A DNA stretch of 64,000 nt. Origin: Primula veris (taxonomy: Eukaryota; Streptophyta; Magnoliopsida; Ericales; Primulaceae). The first letter of the stretch is position 1. Every line of letters starts with the position of its first letter. Below are positions 33,601 to 46,000 of this stretch, piece by piece. The translations under genes and the position numbers were made by a program. The stretch is taken from positions 6,517,501 to 6,581,500 of the forward strand of contig OY821745.1 in the NCBI GenBank assembly GCA_963682055.1. Direction: 5' to 3'. The notes under the pieces are model-generated. The model ran no database searches. It saw only the letters and a list, made by a program, of their open reading frames with translations, and had not been told where the DNA came from.

Positions 33601-36472
33601 AAATCAATTTGGTTTTACCAAAGATTTCGATTTTGGAACGACAGGTCCATAATCATTGTCACCGAGTACTCTTTTAGGCAAGTAGTTGGTGAAATTATGT
33701 GGTACACTGTTACCCACTATTTCCAGAAAACCAACTACACCACAAGTATTGCCTAAAATTTCATAATTTAAAGTTTGGTCACATTTGTCAAAGGAATTTA
33801 CTCAAAACACTTTAAATTATTTCGAGAAATTTCGTAAACAGGAAAACCATAATCCAAAAGTATGTCCAAATGGAAAAATCATAATCCAAATGGAAAAACA
33901 TAATCCAGATGAGCGAAAAAAAAGGCTCAATGATTTATCAAAATCTATAAAAAAAAAAAAAAAGGTATCAAACTCATTTGAGCCACAAAATCGGGGGTCT
34001 CAAGAGTTTCCTTTCAGTTAGCTTTAACCACATTAGCATCGGTTTTTTCACCTTTATAATAGTTGTGAACTATTTAAGGAGTAACCGTGCATGACCTTTG
34101 TCTTTATAGCATAGAGTTGCCTCATTGAGCATTATCTCTTGCTTTGTGACAACATGCCATATTGTTCCTTTCAATTACTGTCTTGCAGCCACAAGTTTTC
34201 GATTTTGACGATTGTCTAAAATCTCGCTTGGCTAGGCGATTCATCAGGATCACGACAGTTCGAGACAAATAACACTTGTCTCAGTTCTCGATTCGTGGAA
34301 AAAAAATGTACACGAAGAACATTAATATCAGGCAAACAATTCGCCATTGATCCAATAGGATTAAAACTACTCACCGGGGTAATTTTCTTATCCAATAACA
34401 GATGGGCGATAAATGAACATGGTGAATATAAATTCACGATACTACTTATGGAATATAATTTCGAAGCTAGTATTTTGGTGAAGTATTGCTCCAATATGTC
34501 AATTTCAGACATTTGTTCACCATAGACGTCATCACGTCTCAAATGTGGCGGCGGAATAAAATCAACGCCTTAGCATTCATCCTGATGGTAACAACAAACT
34601 CGTGTTTTACTCATCAAAGATGGCAACCAAAAAATATTGGGTATCACATTTTCACACATCAGGGTGAGTAATATGTGGTGATGGATTAAAATCAACATTT
34701 AAACAGTCATTTCGCAAGTATGTTTTACGATTTTTCTCATCATAGATGGCATCCAACATGTGTTGAGAGTTCTGGATTATTTATCATATAAAACGACTGG
34801 TTTATATTTTTATGGTTTGTACAAGCACAAACTTTTTTTCGAAACGACAGGTTCGAAAACATTAGTTTTGCTTTTCATGTGAATCGGTTCTCATTGATCG
34901 AACGACGGGTCGATACTGAAACACCAATTCAGCGAAACATACATCACTATATAAACACACTCGGAGAAATTATTATTTAGTCAACCCCTTTAGATAGCTC
35001 TATTTGAACACGACCAGGAAAGACGGTGAGGGGGATGGGCACGAATGCCTCTTAAAAACCGACCTCATTAGGAGAACGACTTCCGCCTTTATCTTTCCTA
35101 GACATCGTATCCAAATAGGTGAGCCTATTTGGGGAAGATTCATAATTTTTCCAACTTAAATGTGAATATATACGATTTTCGCTTTTTATATATGGCAATA
35201 ATATTAACAATATAGACAATATCTATCTAGATTAACCACATATATATAAACAGGCAGTAAATATATTTTAGGATCTATCTAATCATGCAGTAGATTTGGT
35301 GTTATAAACAAATCAATTTAAGATTATCAATCAATCCATAAATATTCTAGTATATCAAATCAAATCAATTTAAGATTATCAATCAATCCATAAAGATTCT
35401 AACATATCAAATCAAATCAATTTAAGATTATCAATCAATCCATAAAGATTCTAACATATCAAATCAAATCAATTTAAGATTATCAATTAGATCTAATACA
35501 ATAATTTATTGCCATATGTGATATTTATATATATATGATAATATCAAAAAGATATGATTATGCTAACAAGATATCGATCAATTATCTATGTTTATCGCCA
35601 TATTAATAATTCTATACATGGTAGTTTTAACATGCAAGCAAACAATATATTTTTAATTACCAATCAATTCTATATATGGTAAAAAAATATTTTAACATGC
35701 AAATGGGTTAAATTTACATGGAAACATATCAATTTATTCAATTAACATGCAATTTTTATTCGCTTGCCTTTTAATAAAAAAAATTATATGCATGTGTGTG
35801 TATATATACCAAATATTATATCTTATCAACCATATGTACTGTTTTCGTATAAGTATTATACTATAGGACCATGCGTGTAATTACAGCAAACTATATATCT
35901 ATTTACAGCGTTATTACATAAACAGTCCAGAATTTCAGACAAGTTTCAGTTTAGTCCTTGAGTAATTTACAGAATAGTTTACAGCTTTCAGAGAATTACT
36001 AATCAGTACATACGTTTCAGTTAGTTGCAGATTTAATCCGACAGATTAATACATGTTTTACAATTTATGATTTTCGGTTTGTAAATCGATTATACATGTA
36101 ACAAGTACACATACATACCATACCAAGACATATACTATTGGACAAAAATAAACTATTTGTTCATACATACATGGTAACAAGCGTGCTGGTTCATTCATAC
36201 ACAATCAAGATAAAAACATGCATGGCTTATTCAGAGTTTTCAATTACAAAAAAAACCAGTAACAAGTAGTTATGTTATGCACATGCGTACCAGTAACATA
36301 GTTATGCACATGTTATGTTATTGTATTATTAACATGTTAAAAAATCGATATATTTCGCACGGTATGTTGGTGAAGGTCGATATAGCAAAATTCTAATAAA
36401 ACCCGGATAAATCTCAAGGTTTATTTGAATCTAGAATTCGTACTTCGATCTCCAAGAGCAGTACTGATAACG
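30631..36472 (-). pseudogene. Remnants of Copia gag-pol (left element)
   Basis: No long frame survives. Minus-strand pieces recognisable by comparison with the other copy are a gag-region frame at 34216-34542 (begins MRRDDVYGEQM), an integrase C-terminal region at 32574-32843 (WGYAILLHWSVMRP resembles the WGHAILHAA region of plant Copia), a basic linker near 32100-32290, and RT FEMKDLGKT at 31272-31298. RNase H is missing. About 365 bp around 31793-32157 are present here but deleted in the right element. Confidence 0.75.
35309..35487. repeat. 52-bp tandem repeat inside left Copia
   Basis: About 3.4 units of a 52-bp sequence containing AAATCAATTTAAGATTATC and AATCAATCCATAAAGATTC. The right Copia has only one copy at the matching place (about 43317-43400, inverted), so it expanded after insertion of the left copy. 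Confidence 0.9.
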
Positions 36473-36675
36473 TGTTGTGTGACATATTAGCTCGTTATAG
36501 ATATATATAGAGATATGTATAGATATAGAGAGAGGTATGAGCAGACGAAGTGTTTATTCATTAATATGATTGTATAGAGAGATACATCAAGAGACCCTGA
36601 CCCTCTTTATATAATAGAGGGTATGGTTACATATGCTAGGAAAGCCCAAGATAGGTCAAATAATATCCTACAACA
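36473..36675 (-). repeat. 5' LTR of left Copia
   Basis: 203 bp, partner of 30421-30630, shorter mainly by a 7-base deletion (after GGTATGAG). Confidence 0.9.
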
Positions 36676-36801
36676 TAGAGCATTATTTAGAGTATTATTA
36701 TTGTTTATTGGTCAAATTTACGAGGAACATTAATATTATATGCTGCTTGGGGAGTAACAATCGAACAATTGGTGAATTACACTCATGACCCATATAGTAT
36801 A

Positions 36802-37102
36802 TCATACTATTAATATAAGCAAACCCAAAAAAAATTGAGCCTGTCCAATTTTGCCAATTTTTTTCAAAAATACCCTCAGTTTATTTTAATAATTACCAAT
36901 ATATATAATCTAATTAATTAACTATTTGTTCTCAATATATTTTACTAATTACGGATGTACCCTAAATTAATTAACTATTCGTTTTAACCTCCGTAACTAT
37001 AATAAATTATACCAAATCTGAATATTATGTTAAAAATAAAATATATTACGAGATTTATGTCATTACGCGTTTCACACGCAACGCGTGGGTAACTTTTACT
37101 AG
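36802..37102 (+). mobile_element. Non-autonomous Helitron, ~300 bp (left)
   Basis: Starts TCATACTATTAATATAAGC after an A and ends in CTAG followed by T, as Helitrons do when they insert between A and T. A short hairpin (ACGCGT, 10-base loop, ACGCGT) ends about 17 bases before CTAG. There is no target-site duplication. It is clearly related over its length to the copy at 41820-42108 on the opposite strand. No coding capacity. Confidence 0.7.
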
Positions 37103-38338
37103 TTTCTTATATGCATACAATAGTACATGCATTTGATAATATCTAACAATTGAACTTAGATTTTGCAAAATATAATTCGACAATTAACATGGGTTTGGTT
37201 AGGTTTGGTTTCGAAACGACTCAACCACAAACTGAATCGACTAAATCCACTCATCAATTTTAAACATAACGAAACCAACTACTAATCCATTAGTTCGGTT
37301 TAATTGTTTCGGGTATTTCTACACCTTTATTGCTCGCTATGGACTATTGAGAATTTCAATTGTTAATCTTCATTTTGTAATAGTGTGTTTGATATAAAAT
37401 GAATTTGTACTTAGTGTGGACCGGAGAAAAATATACTTTTCAGATTTTTTTTCTTCAAAATCTCTACTTTTAATAATAAGCACTTGTTAACTCGAGTGAA
37501 ATTAATAATAATAAAATAATTAAACTAGGTACGAGAGAATGCCTTACCTTGCGAATGCAAAATGTATGCATTTCTTGGAGAAAATGTCTTCTATCCCCGC
37601 TCATTGTATTAAACGGATCAACCAGGGAATGCCTCGATTATTGAGATATTTGGGCTCGAAAGTATTATCCCTAAAAGTGCTCACAATTAGGGCAACCGCG
37701 AGTGATCAGTATTATGTTGACGATAGTGGTGAACTAACCAGCATCGGTTTTAACAGGGGAAACACAATGAGTATGAGCAAAGTAATTAATGAGTATCGAT
37801 ATTCTAAGTAATATCTTGCAATATCGACAACCCCAACACGAACATGTTCTTAGCGAATTGGGGTTGACGATCACCCCTGTGGCGATTAAAATGCAAATAT
37901 ACAACACTATACATATATGGACAATGGTGTGGAAGCCAAAATACGAGTTAATTTTTCGAAAATTGGGAAAATTTGCATAAAAGCTGCCGACGCTTGAATC
38001 ACTCTTCTATTTGACTATTGATTTTTCTAGTTGCCTTTTCCAATTTTTTTTTTTTTAAAGTTATTAGAGATAATCTATTCATTCAGTCAAAGATTCAACC
38101 CCAAATATCATACATAGATAGCTTACTTAAAATTCTAAAAAATAAAAAGTAGCTGAAACAAAAGCAAGTGAAATGTCCATCATAATATGCCGGCACTCGC
38201 TAATTTATTTATATACACATTAATGAGAAAGATCTCTGGGGAAACCGTTAAAAAAAGATTGAACATGTGGGGGAGGATCCGATATTTTGCATCACGTCTG
38301 AACTAGGCATTTTTCCCATTGATGAGCTCCATAACCAC
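37103..38338. other. Spacer with unidentified low-AT stretch
   Basis: AT-rich except for about 37535-37980, where a 90-codon frame (37539-37811, beginning MPYLANAKCMHF) is followed in another frame by a further open stretch. I recognise no family. It might be a broken gene or transposon fragment. No splice or promoter signals support a working gene. Confidence 0.35.
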
Positions 38339-38540
38339 CAGTGACGTAATTAGAATTACGAAATGAGAGGGCTGATTTTCTATATAAAAAAATGTATACC
38401 GTATATGAAGTAGTTTTACGGAATATAGGGATGAAATATTAAAATTTAAAGGTTTTGATCAAAATATATAGGAAAAATCTATTTTTTCATAATTTTTTTC
38501 TAAAATTGAGGGGGTGTAACCCCCGATTGTCCCTACCTAA
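38339..38540 (+). repeat. Dispersed repeat (copy B)
   Basis: Second member of the family found in bHLH intron 5 (23345-23540), same orientation, starting CAGTGACGTAATTAG and ending GATTGTCCCTACCTAA. Confidence 0.75.
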
Positions 38541-38747
38541 TATATTATCCGATGACCGAGTCTTTGACGCTCCCGTTATATTTTCCTACCGAGTATATAT
38601 TTTGATTTGTAAAACAAATTGTTTACCGTATTTCTCATATTTTGGTTAAAAACACCAAAACAAAGACGACAAAAGGTTTTATAATTCAATCTGCGAATAT
38701 ATACCCGTAATATTCGAGCAAATACCCTAATCTACTCGAACAAAATA

Positions 38748-38900
38748 CTGATAACGTGTTAAGTGGTAAATTAGATCAACATAAATATCGAAAGATAAAA
38801 AATATAAAATGCAGAGAAAAGCCGGGAGAGATGTAAACTTGTGAAATTACATTCCATTCAATGGTAACTCATGTCACCTCTTTATTACTAGTGGTGAGGA
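38748..38900 (-). mobile_element. Remnant of a third Copia: primer site plus LTR end
   Basis: The complement reads a sequence ending CTTAACA followed at once by CGTTATCAG, the same LTR-end/primer-site junction as in the two nearby Copia elements. The LTR itself (TGTTAAGTGG on the plus strand, from 38757) differs in sequence. No partner LTR was seen, so it is a truncated copy with an approximate right limit. Confidence 0.5.
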
Positions 38901-38908
38901 GAGTTATG

Positions 38909-39062
38909 ACAGACTTTTTTGGTTGAAAAGTAAATATATGCAAAAGTATATTTGTGTGATCAAATTAGAAAACTAACCATACTCATACTTTTAATAAGTA
39001 AGCTGCTTTTCCATGGTTGATTTCACTAAAAGTATGTTTTTTTATTTTTCAAACCAAAAAAT
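38909..39062. repeat. Small inverted repeat
   Basis: TTTTTTGGTTGAAAAGTAAA at the left is matched in inverted form by the region around 39030-39062 (complement TTTTTTGGTTTGAAAAATAAA-like), with ATACTTTT/AAAAGTAT pairs inside. It is possibly a degraded MITE; ends are approximate. Confidence 0.4.
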
Positions 39063-39134
39063 CTCAAAAAATAAAAGTAAAACCAAGTAAAAGCATGTTT
39101 TAATATGGTCTACTAAACAAGCACAATATATAAA

Positions 39135-39331
39135 GGGAAAGGATATATCGACACATAAAAAAACACATTATATTTACATTTTAATCATAACCATCCATTA
39201 CATATGTTTTTAAGGGCTGTGATGGTATTTTTGTTTTAGTTAATCTTGGTCATTGAAAAAAACATAAATAGATGGTTAGGATTAAAATGTAAACAAATTG
39301 TGTTTTTTTATGTGTCGATATATCATTCCCC
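39135..39331. mobile_element. Mutator-like MITE with 9-bp target-site duplication
   Basis: 197 bp. Terminal inverted repeats of more than 30 bp share GATATATCGACACATAA and continue into AAAAAACACA and TTTACATTTTAAT. A perfect 9-bp direct repeat ATATATAAA flanks it (39126-39134 and 39332-39340). Target duplications of 8-11 bp are typical for the Mutator superfamily. The loop is about 60 bp and non-coding. Confidence 0.8.
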
Positions 39332-39340
39332 ATATATAAA

Positions 39341-40217
39341 TTATGACAATAAAGCTCAAAGTGGGTAACTTCTATATATATATTAATGGACATTCACATA
39401 AATGTATTACGACATAGATGATATACCTGAACAAATTTTCGTTTATGAGCAATTTTTTTTTTTTTAAAGATTGATGAGCAAAATAGATTGAGCAAGGCAT
39501 ATGTGCAGCATATGCATGTGAAGTGTACATTCAACGTGTGTGCAACACTTGTGCCTACACGTTTGCTATACGAAAATTTCCACTTTTGCACACTAAATAA
39601 TAACTTATTTTTTTAATCGATGTACGAAACTACCAAAAATCGATTTAGAGCACAGTAATTAACAAAAATATTAATTTAGTGCACTAGAGTGAAGTTTTTG
39701 GAAGAATTTTTTTTTGCTATCTTGCCCTTATAGTTGAAAAGTTGACCAAGTAGCCATTAAACTGTAAAAGTTTCGTATTCAAGTGAAAAAGCACATCAAG
39801 AATATTATTTTTTATTACGAAAAATTAATCTGAAATAGAAAAAAAAATCGTAATTGATTAATGAGTTCAACTTGAAACAATGAGAATGTATGCATAAAGT
39901 TAGATTGGTTGATATATATAAACTTTAGATTTAAAATATTTAGAAATAGTGTTTTAAAAAAAAAAACAGAACTTTAGATGGAAAGTAAAATATTTTGTTT
40001 TTTTTTTAAAATGAGCCTTTCCATAGAAAACGTATTTTATAGTAAAATCATTTGTTTTTAAGAAGAAAAATGACGTGATTGAAAAAAAAAAAAAGACTTA
40101 TTTTTAAAATAAGAAAATGTATTTTATTTAATGATTCACTGTCTCCAAAGCTCTTTCTTTGAACGAAAAAGACTATTTTTTGGGGAAAAGTCACCTCGTA
40201 AGGAAATTCATTTTCTT

Positions 40218-40276
<59 letters not shown>

Positions 40277-40399
40277 ATAAAATAAAATGTTTTTCTAAAA
40301 GGTATGTTTTCTGGTAGACGCTTCTCGAAATAGTAGGTGTTTAGAAAAAAAATAATACTTCATTACTAAACATAAATACCAGTAAAATCGATATTATAA
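39341..40399. other. Spacer with long (AT)n tract
   Basis: AT-rich DNA without recognisable genes, holding homopolymer A/T runs and the microsatellite at 40220-40273. Confidence 0.5.
40220..40273. repeat. (AT)n microsatellite
   Basis: About 27 uninterrupted dinucleotide steps. Confidence 0.95.
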
Positions 40400-41245
40400 G
40401 AGCATTCTCAACTGTTGTTATAACTTTTATATATAAATATAAGGATATATAGCTTGAGATAAATAACAAAATGCTATATTGTACACAACAATACCTCTAT
40501 ACACAGGTGTATATAAGTATTATAAAAATATGTTTTCTAAAGATTTGTTTGACATTAATTTTTAAGCTCCAGAATTAATATTTCAATTTGAAGAAAAATA
40601 TAGCTTTTTTTATGTATATGATAAAAGTTAACAGATTTAATAACCAAAATAAGCTTAACTTATGTTTTAAATCACATTTTTTTTTTACTTCAAAAATCAA
40701 GATCTCATCCAACCCAAGTTGTTAAAAAAACTTAGATTTGCTACTTTGAATTGTTAGAATAAACATGTGAAAGTAAAAGAACAAGTGAATCGTATCTGCT
40801 AACGGGACACATGAAAGGAAAGTGAAGATGAAATCGGAGAGTTTTGTGTAGAAAAAAAATCTGATCTACAAACTCCGACAGAATAGCCAAAAAAGATGAA
40901 ATATAGTGACGAATTGGGTTGATAATGATGATAAAACGGGTTGATGATGATGATTGAAGAGGTTAAAGTGAATTCATGTGGATGATGGTGATGGAAGAGG
41001 GATGCAGATGGAGAGATTTTTAGAAAGAGAGAGAAGCAATTGATAAAGTGAAGGAGAAAAAAAAAAGTTAGGGTAGATGTGCTATTTTTTTTAATATAAT
41101 ATTAGATATAATTTTCTTCAGAAACTCTCTGGATGTAGAGAGAAATCGAAAAATATTTTAAACTTATACATTACTGTAGCACTGTAACTGATGGGTAGCA
41201 GACTTTCACAATTTTATATAATCTTCTTAACAATTAAGAATGCTC
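40400..41245. mobile_element. PIF/Harbinger-like TIR element (non-autonomous)
   Basis: Inverted ends GAGCATTCTCAACTGTT at the left and complement GAGCATTCTTAATTGTT at the right, flanked by TAA on both sides (40397-40399, 41246-41248). A 3-bp TWA duplication fits the Harbinger/Tourist group. The 846-bp interior has no coding frame and includes a GATGATGATG-rich part (about 40925-40990). It is assigned on ends alone. Confidence 0.5.
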
Positions 41246-41519
41246 TAACATTATCGAATTTTGTGTAATACTACCAATTTTTCAATATATGGTAGTTTAA
41301 CAAGGGATTGAATAAATATATTTTTATTATTCTAACCCTATGTTTACCGTAGTTATGATAGGAGTTACATTAATAGGATGATCACAAAATTTGCATAACG
41401 TCGTTTATTTTTGCTTATTTTTTCCAACCTACTATTATTATTATTATTATCATACAAGAGCTTATATAAATATCAATTTTGATATTTTTTTTTAAAAACG
41501 CTCAAAATCAAGATTTGAT

Positions 41520-41717
41520 TAATGCAAATATACACGGTTTTACGACGGAAACACAAATATGAGTCTTGTTTTTTTTCTTTCCCGAAATGTATAATGACAT
41601 GTTTTGAAAATTATGATAAAGTTTTAAAATTCAAAACATGTTATTATACATCTCAGAAAAAAAAAAAACAAGACGCATATCTGTGTTTCCGTCATGAAAC
41701 CGTATATATTTGCATTA
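41520..41717. repeat. Long near-perfect hairpin (foldback MITE or small-RNA precursor)
   Basis: About 86 bp at the left (ATGCAAATATACACGGTTTT onward) is repeated in inverted form at the right with roughly 88% pairing and a loop of about 25-30 bases. Differences are mainly C/T and A/G. TTAA flanks both ends. Either a foldback transposon or a locus able to give hairpin RNA; the sequence does not decide. Confidence 0.75.
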
Positions 41718-41819
41718 AATAAAATTTTAATTTGAAATATTTTTGTAAAAAAATATCAAAGTTAACGTATAAATCGATGGGCATATAGCCTCTAGCGTGT
41801 GTGTATATATATATATATA

Positions 41820-42108
41820 CTAGTAATCGTGCCCCACACTTTGCGTGTGAGACGCGTAATGCGATAAAATTTAGAAAATAAGTGTAGTTATGATACAAAT
41901 ATTTGAAGAATAAAAATAAAAGACTCAAAAGAATTTTGAGAGGTTAAATAGGGATAAAAATTGTTATTAGTTATTACTTTTTATCTATTTTTTATGAGAA
42001 TATGGTATTGTGGTAATTAATAAAAAAATATAAGGGTATTTTTGGAAAAAAATGGTAAAATTTGGTAGCCTCAAAAAATATTGGGTTGGCTTATTATAAT
42101 AGTATAGA
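41820..42108 (-). mobile_element. Non-autonomous Helitron, ~290 bp (right)
   Basis: On the minus strand it starts TCTATACTATTATAATAAG after an A and ends GATTACTAG followed by T, with a GC-rich hairpin region (ACGCGT...ACACTTTGCGTGT) shortly before the CTAG. It belongs to the same family as 36802-37102 in inverted orientation. It lies 19 bp from the right Copia 5' LTR. Confidence 0.7.
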
Positions 42109-42127
42109 TAATGATAAATAAAAAATG

Positions 42128-42338
42128 TGTTGTAGGATATTATTGGACCTATCTTGGGCTTTCCTAGCATATCTAACCCTACCCTCTATTATATAAAGAG
42201 GGTCATGAGTCTCTTGATGTATCTATCTGTACAATCATATTAATGAATAAAACACTTCGTTTGTTGTTTATCATAGCTCTCTCTATATCTATACATATCT
42301 CTATATATATCTATAACGAGCTAATATGTCACACAACA
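42128..42338 (+). repeat. 5' LTR of right Copia
   Basis: 211 bp, TGTTGTAGGATATT...TCACACAACA, with a TATATAAA promoter element in its first half. Confidence 0.9.
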
Positions 42339-42998
42339 CGTTATCAGCACTTTGCTCCGAAGACTAGTATATACGCTCGCGGATATTAGAGATTTTGGGT
42401 AAACGCACGGATATTGAGTATTTACAAATTTTGAGGTTTATCCGGGTTTAATTGGACTATTGTTATATCGATTTTCACCAAAATACCATGCGTAAGGTAC
42501 CGATTCTTTTTCTCCAAAACTCAGTTAATTCTGTAACACCGTAGCAGTTGCATAATAAATAAATATATATCCATGTCATGTATGATGCCAGTAGTATACA
42601 CGTGCTCGAATTAATTATAATTGCATGTATTGTTTGGAATTAAATCCCACTGCCACAGCTAAAGTATATGTTCCGCTAGTATATAAGAAAATACTTTTTA
42701 CAACTACTGCCATTGATTATATATGTTCTGGTAAAGTAACAAGTAATTTTATACCACTACATACTTCGTGAATGTATGCATATGTATATTTATGAGTTAT
42801 ACAAATTGAATGCGTACTTGATTGTAGAAAAAAAAAAAAAAAAACTTGTCTGAAATTATGGACTGAAGCTGTAATAATGCTGTAAATAGATATATAGTTT
42901 GCTGAAATTACACGAATAGTCACTGTAGTATATTACATGTATAAAAACCGTATATATGTGTTATAAAAGTCAATATTCGGTCTAAATATTCACCCACA

Positions 42999-43001
<3 letters not shown>

Positions 43002-43050
<49 letters not shown>
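43002..43050. repeat. (AT)n microsatellite inside right Copia
   Basis: About 24 dinucleotide steps in the 5' untranslated part of the element. At the equivalent place (about 35800) the left copy has only a short tract. Confidence 0.9.
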
Positions 43051-43055
<5 letters not shown>

Positions 43056-46000
43056 GGCAAGTGAATAAAAATTGCATGTTAATTGAATAAATTGATATGT
43101 TTTCATATATATTTAACCACTTTACTTGTTAAAAATTACCATATATAGAATTAATTGGTAATTAAAAATATATTGCTTGCTTGCATGTTAAAATTACCAT
43201 GTATAGAATTATTCATATGACAATAAGCAGTAAATAATTTATTGATATCTTTTTAGCATAATCCTATCTTTTGTTATTACCATATATATAAATATCACAT
43301 ATGCCAGTTAATTATTGAATTAGATCTAATTGATTTGATTTGGTATGTTAGAATTTTTATGAATTGATTGATAATCTTGAATTGATTTGTTTATAACTCC
43401 AAATCTACTGCATGATCAGATAAATCCTAAAAATATATTTACTGCATGTTTATATATATGTGTGGTTAATCTAGATAGATACGATCTATGTATTTATTTA
43501 CTACCATGTACACTTGTTTAAAATATGGTAATTTGCGAAATCATATATTTTCACATTTAAGTTGGAAAAATTATGAACCTTCCCTAAATAAGCTCACCTA
43601 TTTGGATACGATGTCTAGGAAAGATATAGGCGGAAGTCGATATCCTAATGAGGTCGGGTTTTAAGTGACATTCGTGCCCTCCAACCTCACCGTCTTTCCT
43701 GGTCTTTTTTCAAGTAGAGCTACCGAAAGGGTCGACTAAATAATAATTTCCCCGAGTGTGTTTATATAGTGATGTATGTTTCGCCGAATTGGTGTCTCTG
43801 TATCGACTTGTCGTTCGATCAATGAGAACCTATTCACATTAAAAGCAAAACTATTTTTCGAACATGTCGTTTCGAAATAAAGTTTATGCTTGTGCAAACC
43901 ATAAACATATAAACCAGTCGTTTTATATGATAAATAATTCAGAACTCCCAACACATGTTGGATGCCATCTATGATGAGAAAAATCGTAAAACATACTTGC
44001 GAAATGACTGTTTAAACGTTGATTTTAATCCGTCACCACATGTTACTCACCCTGCTGTGTGAAAATGTGATGCCCAAATTTTTTTTGGATGCCATCTTTG
44101 ATGAGTAAAACACGAGTTTGTTGTTAACATCAGGATGAATGCTAAGACGTTGATTTTATTCCGCCGCCACATTTGAGACGTGATGACGTCTATGGTGAAC
44201 AAATGTCTGAAATTGACATATTAGAGCAATCCTTCACCAAAATACTAGCTTGGAAATTATATTCCATAAGTAGTATCGTGAATTTATATTCACCATGTTC
44301 CTTTATCGCCCATCTGTTATTGGATAAGAAAATTGCCCCGGTGAGTAGTTTTAATCCTATTGGGACAATGGCGAATTGCTTGCCTGATATTAATGCCCTT
44401 CGTGTACCTTTTTTTTTCCACGAATCGAGAACCGAGACAAGTGTTATTTGTCTCGAACTGTTGCGATCCCGATGAATCGCCTAGCCAAGCGAAATTTTAG
44501 ACAATCGTCAAAATCGAAAATCTGTGGCTCCAAGACAGTAATTGAAAGGAACAATATGACCCGTTGTCACAAAGCAAGAGATAATGCTCAAGGAGCCAAC
44601 TCTACGCTATAAAGACAAAGGTCATGCACGGTTACTATTTAAATAGTTCACAACTATTACAAAGGTGGAAAAACCGATGCTAATGTGGTTAAACTTAATT
44701 GAAAGTAAACTCTTGAGACCCCCGATTTTGTGGCTCAAATGAGTTTGATACCTTTCTTTATTGATTTTGATAAATCATTGAGCCATTTTTTCGCTTATCT
44801 GGATTATGTTTTTCCATTTGGATTATGATTTTTCCATTTGGACATACTTTTGAATTATGGGTTGCCTGTTTACGAAATTTCTCGAAATAATTTAAAGTGT
44901 TTTGAGCAAATTCCTTTGCCAAATGTGACCAAACTTTAAATTATGAAATTTTAGGCAATACTTGTGGGGTAGTTGATTTTTTTGGAAATGGTGGGTAACA
45001 GTGTACCACATAATTTCACCAACTATTTGCCTAAAAGAGTACTCAGTGACAACGATTCTGGACCTATCGTTCCAAATTAAAATCTTTGGTAAAACCAAAT
45101 TGATTTGTCAAATATGAGGACTTATACTCATTTAGGTCATGTCGTACCTTATTGAGTTATAAAATATTCGAGAAAACCAGTGTTATCTGGTAATAGCTCA
45201 TGAAAGAATTAAAATTTCTTTACATAGTCTCCATTCAATACGAGCAAAAGTGTATTTTAGAGGAGTTGAAATGTCTTTCAAGTGGTTGCTACCACATTCT
45301 TTAAAGCATTTAAAGTCACCTTATCATTTCGCCTGTCGTCGAAATGATAAATGATTTAGATGCTAAGACATGATTGTCTGTACTATCATTCGCCTGTCGT
45401 CGATTGATAAGAGCATTTTGATATTGTGGCATTGACCGGATGAGATATTTCCGGGTCAAAAGGCGATTCTTGATTTATAATCGCATCGCATTTGGATTCT
45501 CTCTGAGAATATATTTCGTGATTAATCCGAAATTCATGCCATTAATTCACTTTGAAAGACTAGTATGTGTAAAGATCACGAAATGAACTCGTAGAATTCT
45601 TGTAAAGAATTGAAGGAGTTATTGTGGACTTATCCAACCATAAGACGGACCATAAATATAAATGGTTATGGTTGATGCATCGACAATATGGTCACATTTT
45701 AATGTTATCCACATAAATGCAGCACTTTCCAAACTTTTAGCCCTATCATTAAGTTGATGGCTCATGATCCCGATTATACTGAAAAGTCTAGTCGACTTGA
45801 TAATTCCGAAGAGTAATAATCGAAATTTCGATTTGAATTACTTGAGTTTGGAAATTGAAATTGAGCATCCTGTCGATTATGTTTAGACCCAAATGTACTC
45901 ATGAAAAGTTTGATGATGCGACTGCAAATGATTGCACGCATTTCTTGGTCTTGCGCACCAAGATTTATATTTCCATGTGGGGTTATGCTATTTTGCTGCA

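Larger units (their letters stand above)
30421..36675 (-). mobile_element. Decayed Copia element, left member of an inverted pair
   Basis: LTRs at 30421-30630 and 36473-36675 with TG...CA ends and a perfect 5-bp target-site duplication TAGAG (30416-30420, 36676-36680). On the minus strand a primer-site-like CGTTATCAG lies directly inside the 5' LTR (36464-36472) and a polypurine tract AAAGGGGGAG directly before the 3' LTR (30631-30640). The LTRs differ by about five substitutions and two indels, so it is older than the intron-1 Copia. It belongs to the same family as 42128-48810, and stretches I aligned are about 90-95% identical. Relative to that copy it lacks about 0.9 kb covering RNase H. 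Confidence 0.9.

Noticed and set aside
34216..34542. Frame at 34216-34542 and its twin at 44173-44475 as conserved host genes
   Set aside because: Both lie at the same place inside related Copia elements and are decayed gag-region sequence.
17076..36680. Shared TAGAG target duplication of the solo LTR and the left Copia as a sign of linked origin
   Set aside because: The LTR sequences are unrelated, and a 5-bp AT-rich match can occur by chance.
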